Positions 1 through 11,206 of a DNA stretch of 64,000 bases are shown here, piece by piece (the first letter of the stretch is position 1; the number at the start of each line of letters is the position of its first letter). The translations under genes and the position numbers were made by a program. Below the pieces are notes generated by a model that was not told the origin of the DNA, made no database searches, and saw only the letters and a list, made by a program, of their open reading frames with translations. Source of the stretch: Lepas anatifera. Taxonomy: Eukaryota; Arthropoda; Thecostraca; Lepadidae. Where the stretch lies: positions 29,569-93,568 of the forward strand of contig JAOTON010001686.1 in NCBI GenBank assembly GCA_034440635.1. The letters run 5' to 3'.

Positions 1-1412
1 TAACTAGCGAAATTAGTGTCATAGTTTTCTTTTCGCTTATTTGGGCTGGCATTTTTGCCAGAGCGACTTTTCCTGTGTTACATTTGTGGTCTAACAGATA
101 TGTGTAATAAGTCGAAGCATTTGAACTATTGTTTTGATGTCCACGACCAGTGGTACAAAGGTTATTACATTTTTTTCCTGCATAATTATAAGCATCAGGC
201 AAATAAATTAGTAAGAATGAAAGTAAAACTGTGTTGAATAACATAATAGCGTCTGATCCGTGATGTGTTGTTGTTTTATTATTGCATCATATGTATTTTT
301 ATACTAGCATGTTCACACCTACACTGAAGAAGCTTTTAGACAGCGAAGTGTTTTTTATAGATATAGCTTAAATCCTCTAACAATATGTGCTGGCATCAAC
401 CCCATTGTCTGCAATAGCCAGGTATCTGACTAATTATGTAAAACTACGACCACTGCGTGACCGTTTGCCTACACGAGAGTAAGATAATTGGTGTAGTCGC
501 ATATGGCGGCCGCGTGCTTTTGTCTGTCAGTATTTTACACATTGTGCTAGAATCATTTCTACTGACACTCTTAAACACCTGGTGGAGGGAGCAATGTGAG
601 TTTAGTAATGACGACAAATGTGCCAGGTAAGGCAGGTGCAATTCGGCCTTATCCAGGTACAGGAGAAAACCTAACGCCGCTTCCTTACATGGCTTGTAAT
701 GACTGTAATGCAGATGCTTTCTGAAGAACTTGGAATCTGAATAGCTAAATCACTGCTGAAAAGACGGCCTGGAAGGGAATGCTCCACTTTTATTATGATT
801 TTATTTTTAGCTGAAATAGCAGCTTGCGTAATTTATCATCCCAAATGAAGGATACAAAGGTCGAATTCAAAACGTTAAGCAATTCCATCCCATATTGGTG
901 CAATATTTCCATTATTCCAAGCCATAAGCTCCTCCCACTGATTGAATATACCATGGTAGCCAAAGAGTTTACTACATATGTTTACTACAGGGTGTTTTAA
1001 AAATCAATGATCTGAGTTGACAAGATGTTTACTGGCCTGTCTCCTCAAATCCTGGTTGTCAAAGAGATCTAACACAGATATTTCTCAGAGGTCAACAAAT
1101 ATTTCACTATCACTAGTACATGTAATGCTATGTACCAGTACAATGACTGCACACTTTCCTATCTATTTCAGCCTGGTGCTATGTTTTATCAGACATGCTT
1201 CGCTCGAATTATTTGATTAACGATGTACTTAGTGGCAAGGGACAACAATCGGAATGACATGATAACTGAAGTATGCGTACCGTGAAAATGAAGGGGGTTT
1301 CTCCACTCAGTGAAAAGTCAAGTTATCCCTAAACTCATCCCATCTTATAAGATTTGCTCATCTGATTAGACATTGATTAACCATTTTCCCAGCCTATACC
1401 TCTCGCCCAAGG
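1..1412. other. Unassigned AT-rich DNA
   Basis: I see no recognisable gene, RNA or repeat in this stretch. The open frames are short (up to about 67 codons), lack recognisable motifs and are no longer than expected by chance in DNA of this composition. Confidence 0.5.
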
Positions 1413-2900
1413 TTAATACACGCATTGATGAGGTACCTGCCCCCACGGGTTTTTTGGATACATCATAAGAACAGCGGCGCGTTGCCCCGCCGTACTTGGT
1501 GTGTCTTTTTCTGATCATTTTCACAACTTCTCAAAACATTTTAAGGCTGGGTCATCTCAGGTCAGGTCATCATGGCAGGTCAAGTGGCCTGACCTAAAAA
1601 TGCTTAGGATAGCATAAATCAAAACTGGGTGAACCTATCCTATTTAACCCGCGCCCCACCGGGGGTCCGGCGCCACCTTCGCCCCACGGGGGGCATCGAT
1701 AGCCCCCCTCTAGCTCCGAAAGTATGAACACTAGCGCAAATCTGCAAAGTGAATTAGAAAGCTCGCGTGAATTCAGTAAGACATTAATTTGTATTTTTAG
1801 CGCTCAGGTCAATGGTTTGACCTCCAGAGGTCAAATTATGTCCAGATCGGCTATTTTCACTCAAATATGCAATGCTTAAGCAAACTGGGCATAACTCTTA
1901 TGCCGTTAGAGCTAATGAGATGAGGTAAAGTACATTGGATAGGAAAATGTCATGCCTTTTTCCGCTATGTGAAACGTAATGACCTCCCGCCAGTGGTTTG
2001 ACCTCCAGAGGTCACCTCGCCACCTAAGGTGACCTGAGATCACGAAAGGTCAGAAAGTGACCTTGCCGTATATCAAACGAAAGCCAGTGACGAGACATAC
2101 ACAATGGTGTTTAAATCAGCGCTTTAGCTTTTTTTAGGTCAAAAGTGATTGTGAAAATACAGTTGTTGACCCCTGGTGACCTTGTATGACCTCTGAGAGG
2201 GCAAAGGGCAAATGTGGCCCCTGGAATCCGTGAAAGGGTGTCCATGAACGCTTTTCTGAGCAAGCCGAGCATTTTCAATCGTTTTTGTGACTTTTAGATC
2301 ATAAGACAGCTTTTCCCCATGCTTTTCAATGGGAGAGGTCACCTCGTGACCTGACCTCAGGTCACGAAATAAAAATCCCCGATATACACCTTGTAGATCC
2401 TGGACGGTTCATGAAGTGTAGGAAGTTTCAAATCCATCGACTTCGAAATGTAGCTCTTATAGAGTTCTAAAGTTGAAGTGAGGTGACCTTGGTTGATCTC
2501 GCCTGATGACCTGACCTTGGGTGACCCGGGGTAAAAATTTAAGGGATGGTGTGAAAATGATGCAGTGAGAGGTAGAGCCCTCAACTGCGGTGCTGCGCCT
2601 CGTCGTTTTTCTGCTATCCCGGAAAAAAACCTTAGGGGGCCATCGATGGCCCCCGGTGGGGCGAGGGTTAAACTCATATCATATAATGGGCCCACCGAGT
2701 TCTACAAAATAATTTCTGGTATTTTTATATCCATGACCTAAGGCCAGATACGAGCCATGACCTCACCGTACGAGATATAGCCTATTGGAAATACATGAGA
2801 AAATCGTTTAAACCAAATAACTTTAGAATAAATGTAGAGCGCTTATTTGACAACATTAGGTTTGCCTCATTGATATTCATTTTGACCTAACTTGACCTTG
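1413..2900 (+). mobile_element. TTAA-element family B, copy 1, split by an A element
   Basis: The left end begins TTAATACACGCATTGATG, a degenerate form of the B terminus TTAACACGCGCATTGACG. It is followed by the B palindrome remnant (GGTACC flanked by G and C runs) and the GCGGCGCG...CCGCCG module. The B sequence stops at 1643 and resumes at 2672 (region reading ATAATGGGCCCACCGAG, which matches the uninterrupted B copies near 14105 and 25890). The intervening sequence is a complete A element. The right part decays and no B right terminus is visible, so the outer end near 2900 is approximate. Confidence 0.7.
1644..2671 (+). mobile_element. TTAA-element family A, copy 1 (MITE, piggyBac-like)
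   Basis: This is a complete 1.03-kb non-autonomous element. It is flanked by TTAA on both sides (1644-1647 and 2668-2671), with inverted ends CCCGCGCCCCACCGGGGG and CCCCCGGTGGGGCGAGGG. Just inside lie the palindromes GGGGGCATCGATAGCCCCC on the left and GGGGGCCATCGATGGCCCCC on the right. The interior is rich in TGACCT/AGGTCA hexamers. No transposase is encoded. TTAA duplication with CCC...GGG termini is typical of piggyBac; Kolobok also duplicates TTAA. The element sits inside a B copy. Confidence 0.82.
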
Positions 2901-3950
2901 TATTTTGGCAGTAAACATCTGCAAGCTGCGCAATAGCGACTAAACAATGCATGTTCGCGGGAATGGAGTGTTGTGTAGATATAATCAATAACGTAGAGCC
3001 TGGGGGCGTAAAGTCAAGGGCAAGATACCTTTATACAGTCTATGGAGCAGAGTAAGCAGCACACAGAAACCTGAACTGCATGGAGTTAAAGCGGGATTTC
3101 GACTACGCTGGATCTTTCGTAGGTAATTCCAATGGCTCTGTACTTATTAGGCCTATAGACATAAGTTTACGACTGTGCAGGGTACTTGCCTCGTAATTAT
3201 TTCTGTAAGGAGGAACGACCTCGGGGAGTGCGAGGCGAATTTTACTCATTTGGTCTGTCTATGAAAATGCTACCTAAGGTTCACTTTACCAACACATTTA
3301 TGGAGATCCAAAGCCTATGTTGACATTGACATTTTTGTTCCTTTTGGTGATATGTGAGATAGTAGTTTAGTGGGAGGGGAGAAGCTTTGATCAGGGTTCC
3401 CACTTGTGCCTACGCTCTCATTAATAGATACGCTCCCAATAATAGCTATTTTCCTAATAATTGCTACATTCAATCATGGGAAAATGAACCATGATTGGAA
3501 ATGCTCCTTCCAAAAATGGAAACTTCTTCAAAAAGGGAAACGTATGTTAGTGGGGGAAACTGTGGTCAGAGTTGGCAATCATAGTTATGATCCCAATACT
3601 GGGAAAAATGAGCCACAATTGAAAATCCACCTTTCAAGAACAAAAGCAATTTCGAAAAATAAAGACACATTTTACCACTTTCATGCTGCAATGGTTCGGT
3701 GCTTGAACCTTGTCTGCCGCAAAAAAGTAAGACAGGCAAAGGGCATTTTGCATATTGGAAATAGCATACGAGCATAGAATTAAAATTTATAGCTCCGTGT
3801 GACAGAGGAGACATGCGTCACATTGAGCTTGTGGCAGCCAGCATACTTTCTGCACCTCTGCACCCCTCCATGTTGGACGGGGGTTGGCTTCAGAAGGCGG
3901 CGGGGCGCAGTGTAGTGGCATCGAATGTTCGAATGGGGAGAGTTTGTCAG
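2900..3950. other. Unassigned DNA with a short hairpin and degenerate duplication
   Basis: A 9-bp inverted repeat (CAATCATGG / CCATGATTG, 3471-3479 and 3489-3497) lies in a block that seems to recur in degenerate form about 122 bp downstream (compare 3472-3511 with 3594-3633). An open frame of 123 codons covers this block, but its length reflects the repeat and it has no recognisable domain. Confidence 0.4.
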
Positions 3951-4102
3951 CAATGGCGGATACAAGGTGGGACTAGGGACTCAGGCCCCCCCCAATGTCC
4001 GAGTGCTTATAGTTAATACATGGGCGGGGGGCTGATACAAAGCAATAACGGGCATCTTCGAGGCCCCTAGCCCCCCGAAATGAAGTCCTGGATCCGTCAC
4101 TG
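3951..4102. mobile_element. Short MITE with hAT-like GGCGGATCC ends
   Basis: The left end CAATGGCGGATACAAGG is an imperfect inverted match to the right end CCTGGATCCGTCACTG, giving a unit of about 150 bp with C/G-tract interior. The same terminal motif bounds the elements at 23746-24140 and 56937-57315, one of which has a near-perfect 8-bp flanking duplication, which suggests the hAT superfamily. The flanks here match at only five of eight positions, so the copy is old or the boundaries are slightly off. Confidence 0.6.
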
Positions 4103-4850
4103 TCTGCCACCATTTGCCCTCTGTTTAGATCTGCTTTCTGTACATTTGTGCTTGAAACTTACTGTTAATTGGTATATGACCTATAAACAGTAGCCGTTAT
4201 ATTATTTTATGTCATATTATCATTATAGACACGAGACCTCCCAGAGGTCAATGAGGCCTAGGGCCTGGGAACTCTTGAATGCCCCAGGTCTAAACTTGAA
4301 GCCTGACCCTCGGAAGTGGTATAATATAGCACTAATTTAATTACAAGCAGTTATGATCAGTGGTTGCTAATGAAACACAGCCATTTCTCGACCAATTCCC
4401 ATTTCCCCACGTAATTCTGATGAAGAGGTCATGACCCGTACCTGACCCTAGGTTAACGATATAAGAAGCGCCGTTACAAGTTGTGGTACTCGATGGGTCG
4501 ATTATGCGATCTAAAATACAATCCATTGGTTGAACTCGTTTTCACTGGTGCAACTTGAAACTTGATCACAGCTCTGAGGTCTCTGCGTCTCCCTGAAAAT
4601 GGCACACGTATAGGAGAAGCAATGACAAAGGAAACTCCTGGTCGTGAAATTACTTCCGTGCTAACATTGCAGCTAGCATACTAAAACCCTACCTCGGAGA
4701 ATAATTGCATTCCATTTAAAAGGAGCGAAGCGGGGAGGTTATTTGCACTATCTGGAATGTCTGGGATGAGCCTGGAGTCCACTTAAAATACTAGAACATT
4801 CCTACCATGTATCCCATTCAAACATATATCTGAAGGTACACCCATGTCGG
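4103..4850. other. Mostly unassigned; short reverse B/C-like remnant
   Basis: Around 4370-4480 there is a weak reverse match to the B/C interior segment reading 'AATGGAGAGGTCATG...CCTGACCTTAGGTCA' (compare 34940-34990). The rest has no recognisable feature. Confidence 0.35.
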
Positions 4851-5335
4851 AGTGAAAGCTTTAAAAAAGTTGCGTGCTGTTGCGCTAAGACGGGGCATTG
4901 AGGCGTGTCTATACATGGTGAGGCATATGCATGCCGCAGGCGCCATTGGCCTCGTTGCCTGGGTGTCGGCGCCGCCGGTGGCGCTCCGTCAGGATGGTCG
5001 GCCCATCGACACGAGTCGGTACTGTTTCCAGGGGAAGCCGGTGCACGAGCCCTGACGCACGCCAGCCGGATTCCGGGCTGACACTCAGCAGTATGGATCT
5101 ATCAAGCGGTTGAGAGGCCAGGCTCTGCAGCGGCGGGCGGCGGCGCGCCGGCGGCATCATGCGCAGACCCCAGGGGAAGGACCGGTCTGCACTGTCGCCG
5201 CCGTCCCCCTACTGCTCTCCGATTCCGGCTTCATCAACGGCGACGCCGCCGATGCTGACGCTAATGCTGTTAGCACTGGTGTCGCTCGCAGGTGAGGCAC
5301 GCCACTCACGTGACGAGGAGGAGTGGTGACGCAAA
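4850..5335. other. GC- and CpG-rich island, function unknown
   Basis: This block of about 480 bp is conspicuously richer in GC and CpG than its neighbours (for example GGCGCCGCCGGTGGCGC near 4970 and GGCGGGCGGCGGCGCGCCGG near 5132). Open frames on both strands are a by-product of the composition and show no recognised motif. It could be a CpG-island promoter, an old GC-rich exon or a transposon interior; sequence alone does not decide. Confidence 0.35.
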
Positions 5336-7100
5336 TGACAAAAAAAGAGCTCTACTCAGGCATGAATCGGATTAGTTGTCCGAAGCTTCGCTCGCTCGCG
5401 TGACCCTACAGCGGTGCTGTATGACCGGCACGCTCTTTCACACACTTTTTATGGATGGCCATCCTCGGGAGGTGGTATGGCTCAGAGTTTTGCAACGCAT
5501 TTGCATGAAATACTCAAACCCTAGATTTATGACTGTTTTTCAGATTATTTTGATACAATTTCAGCAGAGCGTAAGCTTCAGCATATTTTGATTTCGGTAC
5601 CTGGTCTCTTGAAACTACCTTGCACCTGTCAAGCTGTCTGAGATGTTAAATGTGGTGAATGTTTAGGTTAGTAAAACTTTATTCTCATATAGCGTTATTT
5701 CCAATCAATATTAAGTGAATTCAATTAAGTTCCTGCAGAAAAGTCGACCCCAGCCCGGCGGGTAGCCAACACCAGCTTGAGCATTGATCAGGTCGATAAA
5801 GGCGTATCAACGCTAGCATAAGCAATTAAGCGATTCTCGCTTACTCAACGCTGATATCCACTCACCAGTATTGCTTTAAAATCATGAATAAAGTGTTCGC
5901 AGCTGGCGCTGGCGAGGCCAAACAACTTCATGAATTTCCGATGCAACGTTGCTCTGCGCTGCCCCAGGTCACCGAAAATCTTCAAAATCGGCCCTCAAGC
6001 CTTATACCATCTGTAGTTTTACCACACCCACGGATCATGAATAAATTTGTGTCCTTGTAATTGGCCTATTTTTTACCGATTTAAAACAAGTGATTGGTCT
6101 TTCACCCATGAGTAACCTATATATGAAGGTGGACCAATGCATAGCTCATATCTAAATATTTCCTAAGATATAACAAGCAATTGATGTCATTGACAAAAAA
6201 ACACCCTCCGATATGTCTCATGGGCCTTAAATCAAACAGACAGACAGACATACAGACAGACAGACAGGTAGGCAGACGGACACATATACTTTTAGTCCAA
6301 ATAGAATACAAAATAAAGCAAATAAAGTCACTTTTACATGTACTCAATCAGGTAAATCAGTATAATTTGCGTACCACCGATTTCAACCAAGCTGCTCTTA
6401 GGTGTCAGCTAACTTGAAAGTCCGAGTTCAACGGCGACAATTAACCAGGTTTGAACAGCTTTTCAGGCGACGCACAAGCCTCCAGGTCACTCGTCTATGC
6501 ATTACACCGGAATTATTCACCCACTGCGGCGGTATACTGTGTACCGTTGGGACGAATTGTTCTTTCTTGGTTTATCGTGCAACAGATGCACCAAGATGAC
6601 CAGGTGCGAATACGTTTATGGTTGTATAATTATATAGCACAGTTGGTATAGTATATTTATAAAGTAAAGTTTACGTTTATACTTGAGCTACACAGAGTAA
6701 GTATAAATATCACTAACTGTGACTACAGTTTGATGTAGTTTTGAGCGGGCAGCCATGTCCCTGTCGCATTTTGTCACGCAGCGGATACTTCAGAGCCTGA
6801 AGCTGACGTCATCTGGGGATTAATTCGCCACTTGTCAGCTCACCTGCCGGCCTGGAACTACAGCTGATTCATTAGGCCAGCACGCGACGCGACGCCCAAC
6901 TTGAGCCAACAGTTTCCAGCTGCGAGTCAGCATTCAGCTCATGCTGCATTTTTCAGATTTTGTTTTTTTCCCAAACTTTGCACCTGCACTGGAGTGACTC
7001 GGCCTAACTGTGAACTGGAGAGAAAAATTCCGTGCCCCCTCCCCTATGATACCAGAACATAAGGTTTAAGAAAATACTTGCTTCTGAGGGTGACGGTGAT
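5336..7100. other. Unassigned DNA with a tetranucleotide microsatellite
   Basis: The only clear structure is a CAGA/ACAG microsatellite at about 6236-6268. I found no supported gene in the remainder; the overlapping open frames near 6402-6651 share no recognisable domain. Confidence 0.45.
6236..6268. repeat. (CAGA)n microsatellite
   Basis: A short, slightly interrupted array of CAGA units, about eight repeats long. Confidence 0.85.
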
Positions 7101-7735
7101 CTTTTGAGGGGTTTTGCGGGTGGTGCATTCTGTCCATCCATCATGATTTGTATCCGGGATATCTTCAAAACGGTTAGTGATAGACCTTTAAAACTTTTGA
7201 ATTTTCCTTAAAGGGTTTTGCGGGTGGTGCACTCTGTCCATCCATCATGATTTGTATCCGGGATATCTTCAAAACGGTTAGTGATAGACCTTTAAAACTT
7301 TTGAATTTTTCTTAAAACTAAAGTTTGAAAATCCCCTGAAAGTTCTGAAATAATATATTTACCAGAGGTGAAGCCATGGCTCGGTGTTTAGGGAAGAAAC
7401 CGATTATTATCTGCATGGTGCGTTCTCCGTACAATGAAATCGCCCGTAACAGTATCGAGAACAGTTAGAATCTTTGAGTGTTATCAATGATATGTCAGGT
7501 GATGGTTCACTGACATTTTTACATATAGTTTTCGCAGAGGTGGTTCCAGCAATTCAAAATGTGGGGTTTAAAGTGCAGTTGGATTGCACTCAAAACGAAT
7601 AGACCGCTTGCAGAGCAGCCGGGAGGAGCCAAAGTTGCAATATCCATGCCCATGCCACTATATTATATGATAATTATGTCATAGGCGTGCTCTGGTACTG
7701 TAATCAAGGGGGTTTCAGACATCTTCCAGCGTACC
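7100..7735 (+). mobile_element. TTAA-element family E, partial forward copy
   Basis: The sequence matches the E copy at 46408-47614 in order, with shared stretches such as GAGAACAGTTAG, the CAGGTGAT...GTTC segment and ATATTATATGATAAT (7668 and 46855). It contains a 104-bp tandem duplication near its left side. The extreme ends are not recognisable, so it is a fragment. It abuts the reverse E copy at 7787. Confidence 0.6.
7112..7319 (+). repeat. Tandem duplication, two 104-bp units
   Basis: Units 7112-7215 and 7216-7319 are nearly identical across the full 104 bp (for example GATTTGTATCCGGGATATC occurs at the same place in both). The few differences are near the junctions plus one substitution (GCATTC versus GCACTC). 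Such similarity points to recent slippage or unequal exchange inside the E copy. Confidence 0.9.
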
Positions 7736-7786
7736 TGGCACCTCAGCCTCCAGCTGGTACCTGGCACCTCTAATTTTAAGGCCACC

Positions 7787-9031
7787 TTAACCCTATTTCC
7801 GTCAGGCTCCCGGCTACCCCTATTTCCGGCAGGGGGGCAATATCGGCCCCCCCTAAGATCTCGTAATCTAACCGGCCGATTTTGAAAATTCAAAGTGCCA
7901 TAGATTCCTCTGCTGCTGAACTTTATTTTGAAAAAAAGAAAATTTCAAAATTTTTATTTTTTAGGAGAAGGTCGTGCAAAATATACAATTTTTGTGTATT
8001 TTTTAGATTTTCCATAACCCTTGTCTCTGTTGTACGATTTTCACAAAACTAGTTCAGATTTACAAATAATTGACCCAAAATTTTCATATACTCGAGTTAC
8101 GCAAAAATTCGAAATTCAATGGCAGTTCCAGGACCAGGACTATGAGGGGAAATATATACAACCTAAAAGTTTTTGTTACGCGGATTAGAAGCCGTCATAT
8201 ACTGCTTGGCATCTTTGACACATAAATAAATGAAAAAAGTGAAAAACTCATCAGGGGCGGATGCAGTAAGGTAAAACAGTGGGGTAAAATACATACCAAC
8301 AATATGCGAATGGTATGCATGAGTATATTAGTCCCTCGACTAGTTGAAATTTAATTTCTGATAATTTTTACCCTCCCATGGCAGCTCTGGGAAAGGGGGT
8401 GACATAGGCGGATCAAGGACTCGTCGTGGGGGGGTGGGGGTGATTGGAAACACATTTTCAATATACAACGATATTGAGTCGCGGCGGTGATACTGGCTGG
8501 GAATATACATTTTGAAAATGTGTAGTGACTGGACACGCCTCTGGTAATCTAGAATTGGGTTATAACTATTTTGAATTTTCATATACCCAATTGTATTCAC
8601 CGTGACACGGCTGTAAGCAGTCTTCTCACTTACTAACGTTTAGTCCTTCTTGATAACATTCCCCCATTTTGAACTGCTGTAACCGCCCCTGATGAATACA
8701 AATAGTGACAATTGCAAATGTACTATCATCTCACATAAAAAATGATATAATAAAACCATATAACTGGTATCAGGATCAGCAGAGACGGCTTCCTTTTACA
8801 AAAAACCCATCGCATACGATAATACTTGGTTTGTGGATAGAACCTCCCCAAAACCCCAGCCATAGCTCCGCCCCCTGGTAAATATATAATCTTGAAAATT
8901 TCAGAAAACCTGCCTGTACTAGTTTTAGGAAAAGTCAGGAAGTTTCAAAGTTCTATCGCAAGCCGTTTCGGAGATATTCTCGAAAAACCTGAAGGGGGCA
9001 ATATTAGCCCCCCTGCCGGAAATAGGGTTAA
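7787..9031 (-). mobile_element. TTAA-element family E, complete copy
   Basis: The element is bounded by TTAA at 7787-7790 and 9028-9031. The ends are inverted: TTAACCCTATTTCCGTCAGG on the left and CTGCCGGAAATAGGGTTAA on the right, with GGGGGGCAATATCGGCCCC-type palindromes just inside both. Length is 1,245 bp and no transposase is present. The left end contains a second copy of the terminal motif (CCCTATTTCCGGCAGG about 30 bp inside), suggesting a duplicated terminus. A further inverted-repeat unit (8248-8696) lies inside it. Confidence 0.78.
8248..8696. mobile_element. Possible nested element with 13-bp inverted ends
   Basis: A perfect 13-bp terminal inverted repeat, TCATCAGGGGCGG and CCGCCCCTGATGA, bounds about 449 bp inside the family E copy. 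No flanking duplication is evident, so it could be an insertion with decayed flanks or an E-specific structure. The interior has a poly-G tract near 8428 and no gene. Confidence 0.5.
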
Positions 9032-9258
9032 AATCTCTTTTATCACGGGCGCCGGATGAAACATAGATATCTAGTCTTCGTGCTATGCTTTTACGTGTTA
9101 TGTTTGTATGTGTCGGAGTGTGTGTCTATTATCTTTGAGTATTTTACTCCTTTAGTCACCCTACCGTTTTATCTTCTTGACGTGATTGTGCGAAAATCCC
9201 CCTCGCTGCCGTGGACCGCAATCGAATATATTTGAGTCTTGAGTCTTGAGTCTTGAGT
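9032..9258 (+). repeat. Probable retroelement 3' tail ending in a heptamer array
   Basis: After E ends, a unique segment runs into four copies of TTGAGTC (9232-9258, the last copy ending in A). Short heptamer or octamer tails of this type are common at the 3' ends of CR1/L2-like LINEs. No coding sequence is attached, so the LINE reading is an inference; the tandem array itself is clear. Confidence 0.45.
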
Positions 9259-9850
9259 ACTTTAGTATGCTAAGTCCAATGAATAGGACAAACATCAAAG
9301 GCCGAATGAAAACAGTCAACAGGCGAGTCAAAGGAAACAAGATCAGTCAGATACCCCACCCCCAGCCGCCTCGGTTTACCGTGAGCGCATTGTTCGGCAA
9401 ACACAAAAACATCAACAGCCGAGGAACATGTGTACAATATTTTTAGACAAAGGCAATATGCATATTGCACGACAGTGTGCTATCCCCTGCACCCGTTTCT
9501 GGTGCTATTTTTTGTATTATACCATTTGTTTCTATGTAGAATATGTCACACAACACACTGTCCAGCTTTTCCTATTCTATACCTCAAAAACTATTAGAAA
9601 ACTATTAGAACCCCACCATATAGAACTGGCTCTGGATCTGGTATTGCATTTTTCATTTTTACAATACTGAAATACATGGGAATCGTGCATCAATTTTTGG
9701 TCATTGCTCACTTGTTTTGTGAAAATCATTCAGCAAGGACAACAATTATGGAGAATCAATAAAAAACAGTCAGAAAATATTGGTGAAAATCCCGGAATAT
9801 GTTTTGTAGTACCTGGTGGCTCTAATGTGTGATACGAGTTTAAAATGGAT
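9259..9850. other. Unassigned AT-rich DNA
   Basis: I see no feature. A duplicated CTATTAGAA occurs at 9590-9610. Open frames are short and lack motifs. Confidence 0.45.
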
Positions 9851-10019
9851 ATATTAATCCATTTTACTTAGACTACCTAACTTTTTTGGAGGTGAGATAA
9901 TTCGAGCTGCACTGGTGACTGTGACTGGAACAACACTAGAAACTTGACCTGAAATGACCCAACAATAATTCGTTTAGAAAAGTTGCGAAATTGACCAGGG
10001 ATAAAGTTTTCCAAGTACC

Positions 10020-10114
10020 TCAGCGCTTCACGCCGCCTTTTTTGGTACCGCTGGAGAAACCTGAGTGAAGGGGTCGTTCAACCCCTTCCCCTCCCGCCCT
10101 GGGGCGTGGGTTAA
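10020..10114 (+). mobile_element. Right terminus of a TTAA element (family H)
   Basis: The sequence has the same terminal architecture as A-C: an oligo-T/GGT...GGAGAAACC module, the small palindrome GGGGTCGTTCAACCCC, then a GC-rich end GGGGCGTGGG followed by TTAA at 10111-10114. The left boundary was not found; it may lie near 9830-9900, where TGACCTGAAATGACC occurs. Confidence 0.5.
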
Positions 10115-10176
10115 TGCCTCCAAAATCAGAGGAATTCAAACAGGTAAAATATAAGTCATACTTTGAGCTGACTAGG

Positions 10177-11201
10177 CCCGCGCCCCACCGGGGGTCCGGC
10201 GCCACCTTCGCCCCACCGGGGGGCATCGATGGCCCCCCCTCTAACTCCGAAAATATGGGCGTTAGCGCAAATCTGCAAAGTGCAATAGAAAGCTCGCGTG
10301 AATTCAGTAAGAAATTACTTCGCATGTTTTAGTGCTCAGGTCAATGGTTTGACCTCCAGAGGTCAAATTAGGTCAAGATCGGCTATTTTCACTCAAATAT
10401 GCAATGATTAAGCAAACTGGGCATAACTCTTATGTCATTAGAGCTATTGAGGCCTGGTAAAGTACATTTGATAGCAAATTGCCAGTACTTTTTCCGCTAT
10501 GTGGAACGTAAAGACCTCCCGCCAGTGGTTTGACCGCCAGAGGTCACCTCGTGACCTAATATGACCTGAGGTCACGAAAGGTCAAAAAGTGACCTTGCCG
10601 TATATCAAATGAAAGCCAGTGACAAGACAAACACGATGGTGTTTGTTTCACCGCTCTAGCTCAATTAGGTCAAAAGTTATTGTCAAAATACTGTTTTTGA
10701 CCTCTGGTGACCTTGGATGACCTTGGAAAAGTCAAAGGGCAAATATGACCCCTGGGATCCGTGAAAGGGTGTCCAAAAACGTTGTTCTGAGCAGTCTGAG
10801 TATTTGCAATCATTTTTGTGGCTTTTATATCATGAAATAGCTTTTCCCCATGCTTTGTCAATGGGAGAGGTCGCCTCGTGACCTGACCTCAGGGCACGAA
10901 ATCGAAAAATCCCGGATATACACCTTGTAGACCCTGGAGGGGTCATGAAGTGTAGGAAGTTTCAAATCGATCGACTTTGAAATGTAGCTCTTACAGAGCT
11001 CTAAAGGTGAAGTGAGGTGACCTTGGTTGACCTCGTCTGGTGACCTGACCTTGGGTGACCCGGGGTAAAAAATTTCAGGGATGCTGGGAAAATGATGCAG
11101 TGAGAGGTAGAGCCCTCAACCGCGGTGCTGCGCCTCGTCGTTTTTCTGCTATCCCGGAAAAACCTTAGGGGGCCATCGATGACCCCCCGGTGGGGCGAGG
11201 G
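10177..11201 (+). mobile_element. TTAA-element family A, copy 2, with CTAGG flanks
   Basis: This is a full-length A element of about 1.03 kb (ends CCCGCGCCCCACCGGGGG and CGGTGGGGCGAGGG). Unlike the other copies it is flanked not by TTAA but by CTAGG on both sides (10172-10176 and 11202-11206). The interior preserves the hexamer-rich core well, including a perfect DR4 pair at 10569-10584. It starts about 60 bp after the H terminus. Confidence 0.8.
10541..10603 (+). promoter_or_regulatory. Cluster of nuclear-receptor-type half-sites (IR5, ER1, DR4)
   Basis: AGGTCA at 10541 and TGACCT at 10552 form an inverted pair with a 5-bp spacer. TGACCT at 10562 and AGGTCA at 10569 form an everted pair with a 1-bp spacer. 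AGGTCA at 10569 and 10579 form a perfect direct repeat with a 4-bp spacer (CGAA). In known animals DR4 is bound by RXR heterodimers such as TR or LXR types. The hexamers are seen directly; receptor binding is inference. Confidence 0.5.
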
Positions 11202-11206
11202 CTAGG

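Noticed and set aside
1644..2671. Tc1/mariner or Harbinger origin for family A
   Set aside because: Those families duplicate TA or TWA; the 4-bp TTAA at the nested sites and CCC...GGG ends fit piggyBac or Kolobok better.
3406..3777. 123-codon open frame with a hydrophobic start resembling a signal peptide
   Set aside because: It overlaps a duplicated hairpin-bearing block, has no recognisable domain and has an opposing frame of similar length.
8405..8545. A further GGCGGATCAAGG-type MITE within the E copy
   Set aside because: Only one end resembles the hAT-like terminus; no convincing inverted partner was found.
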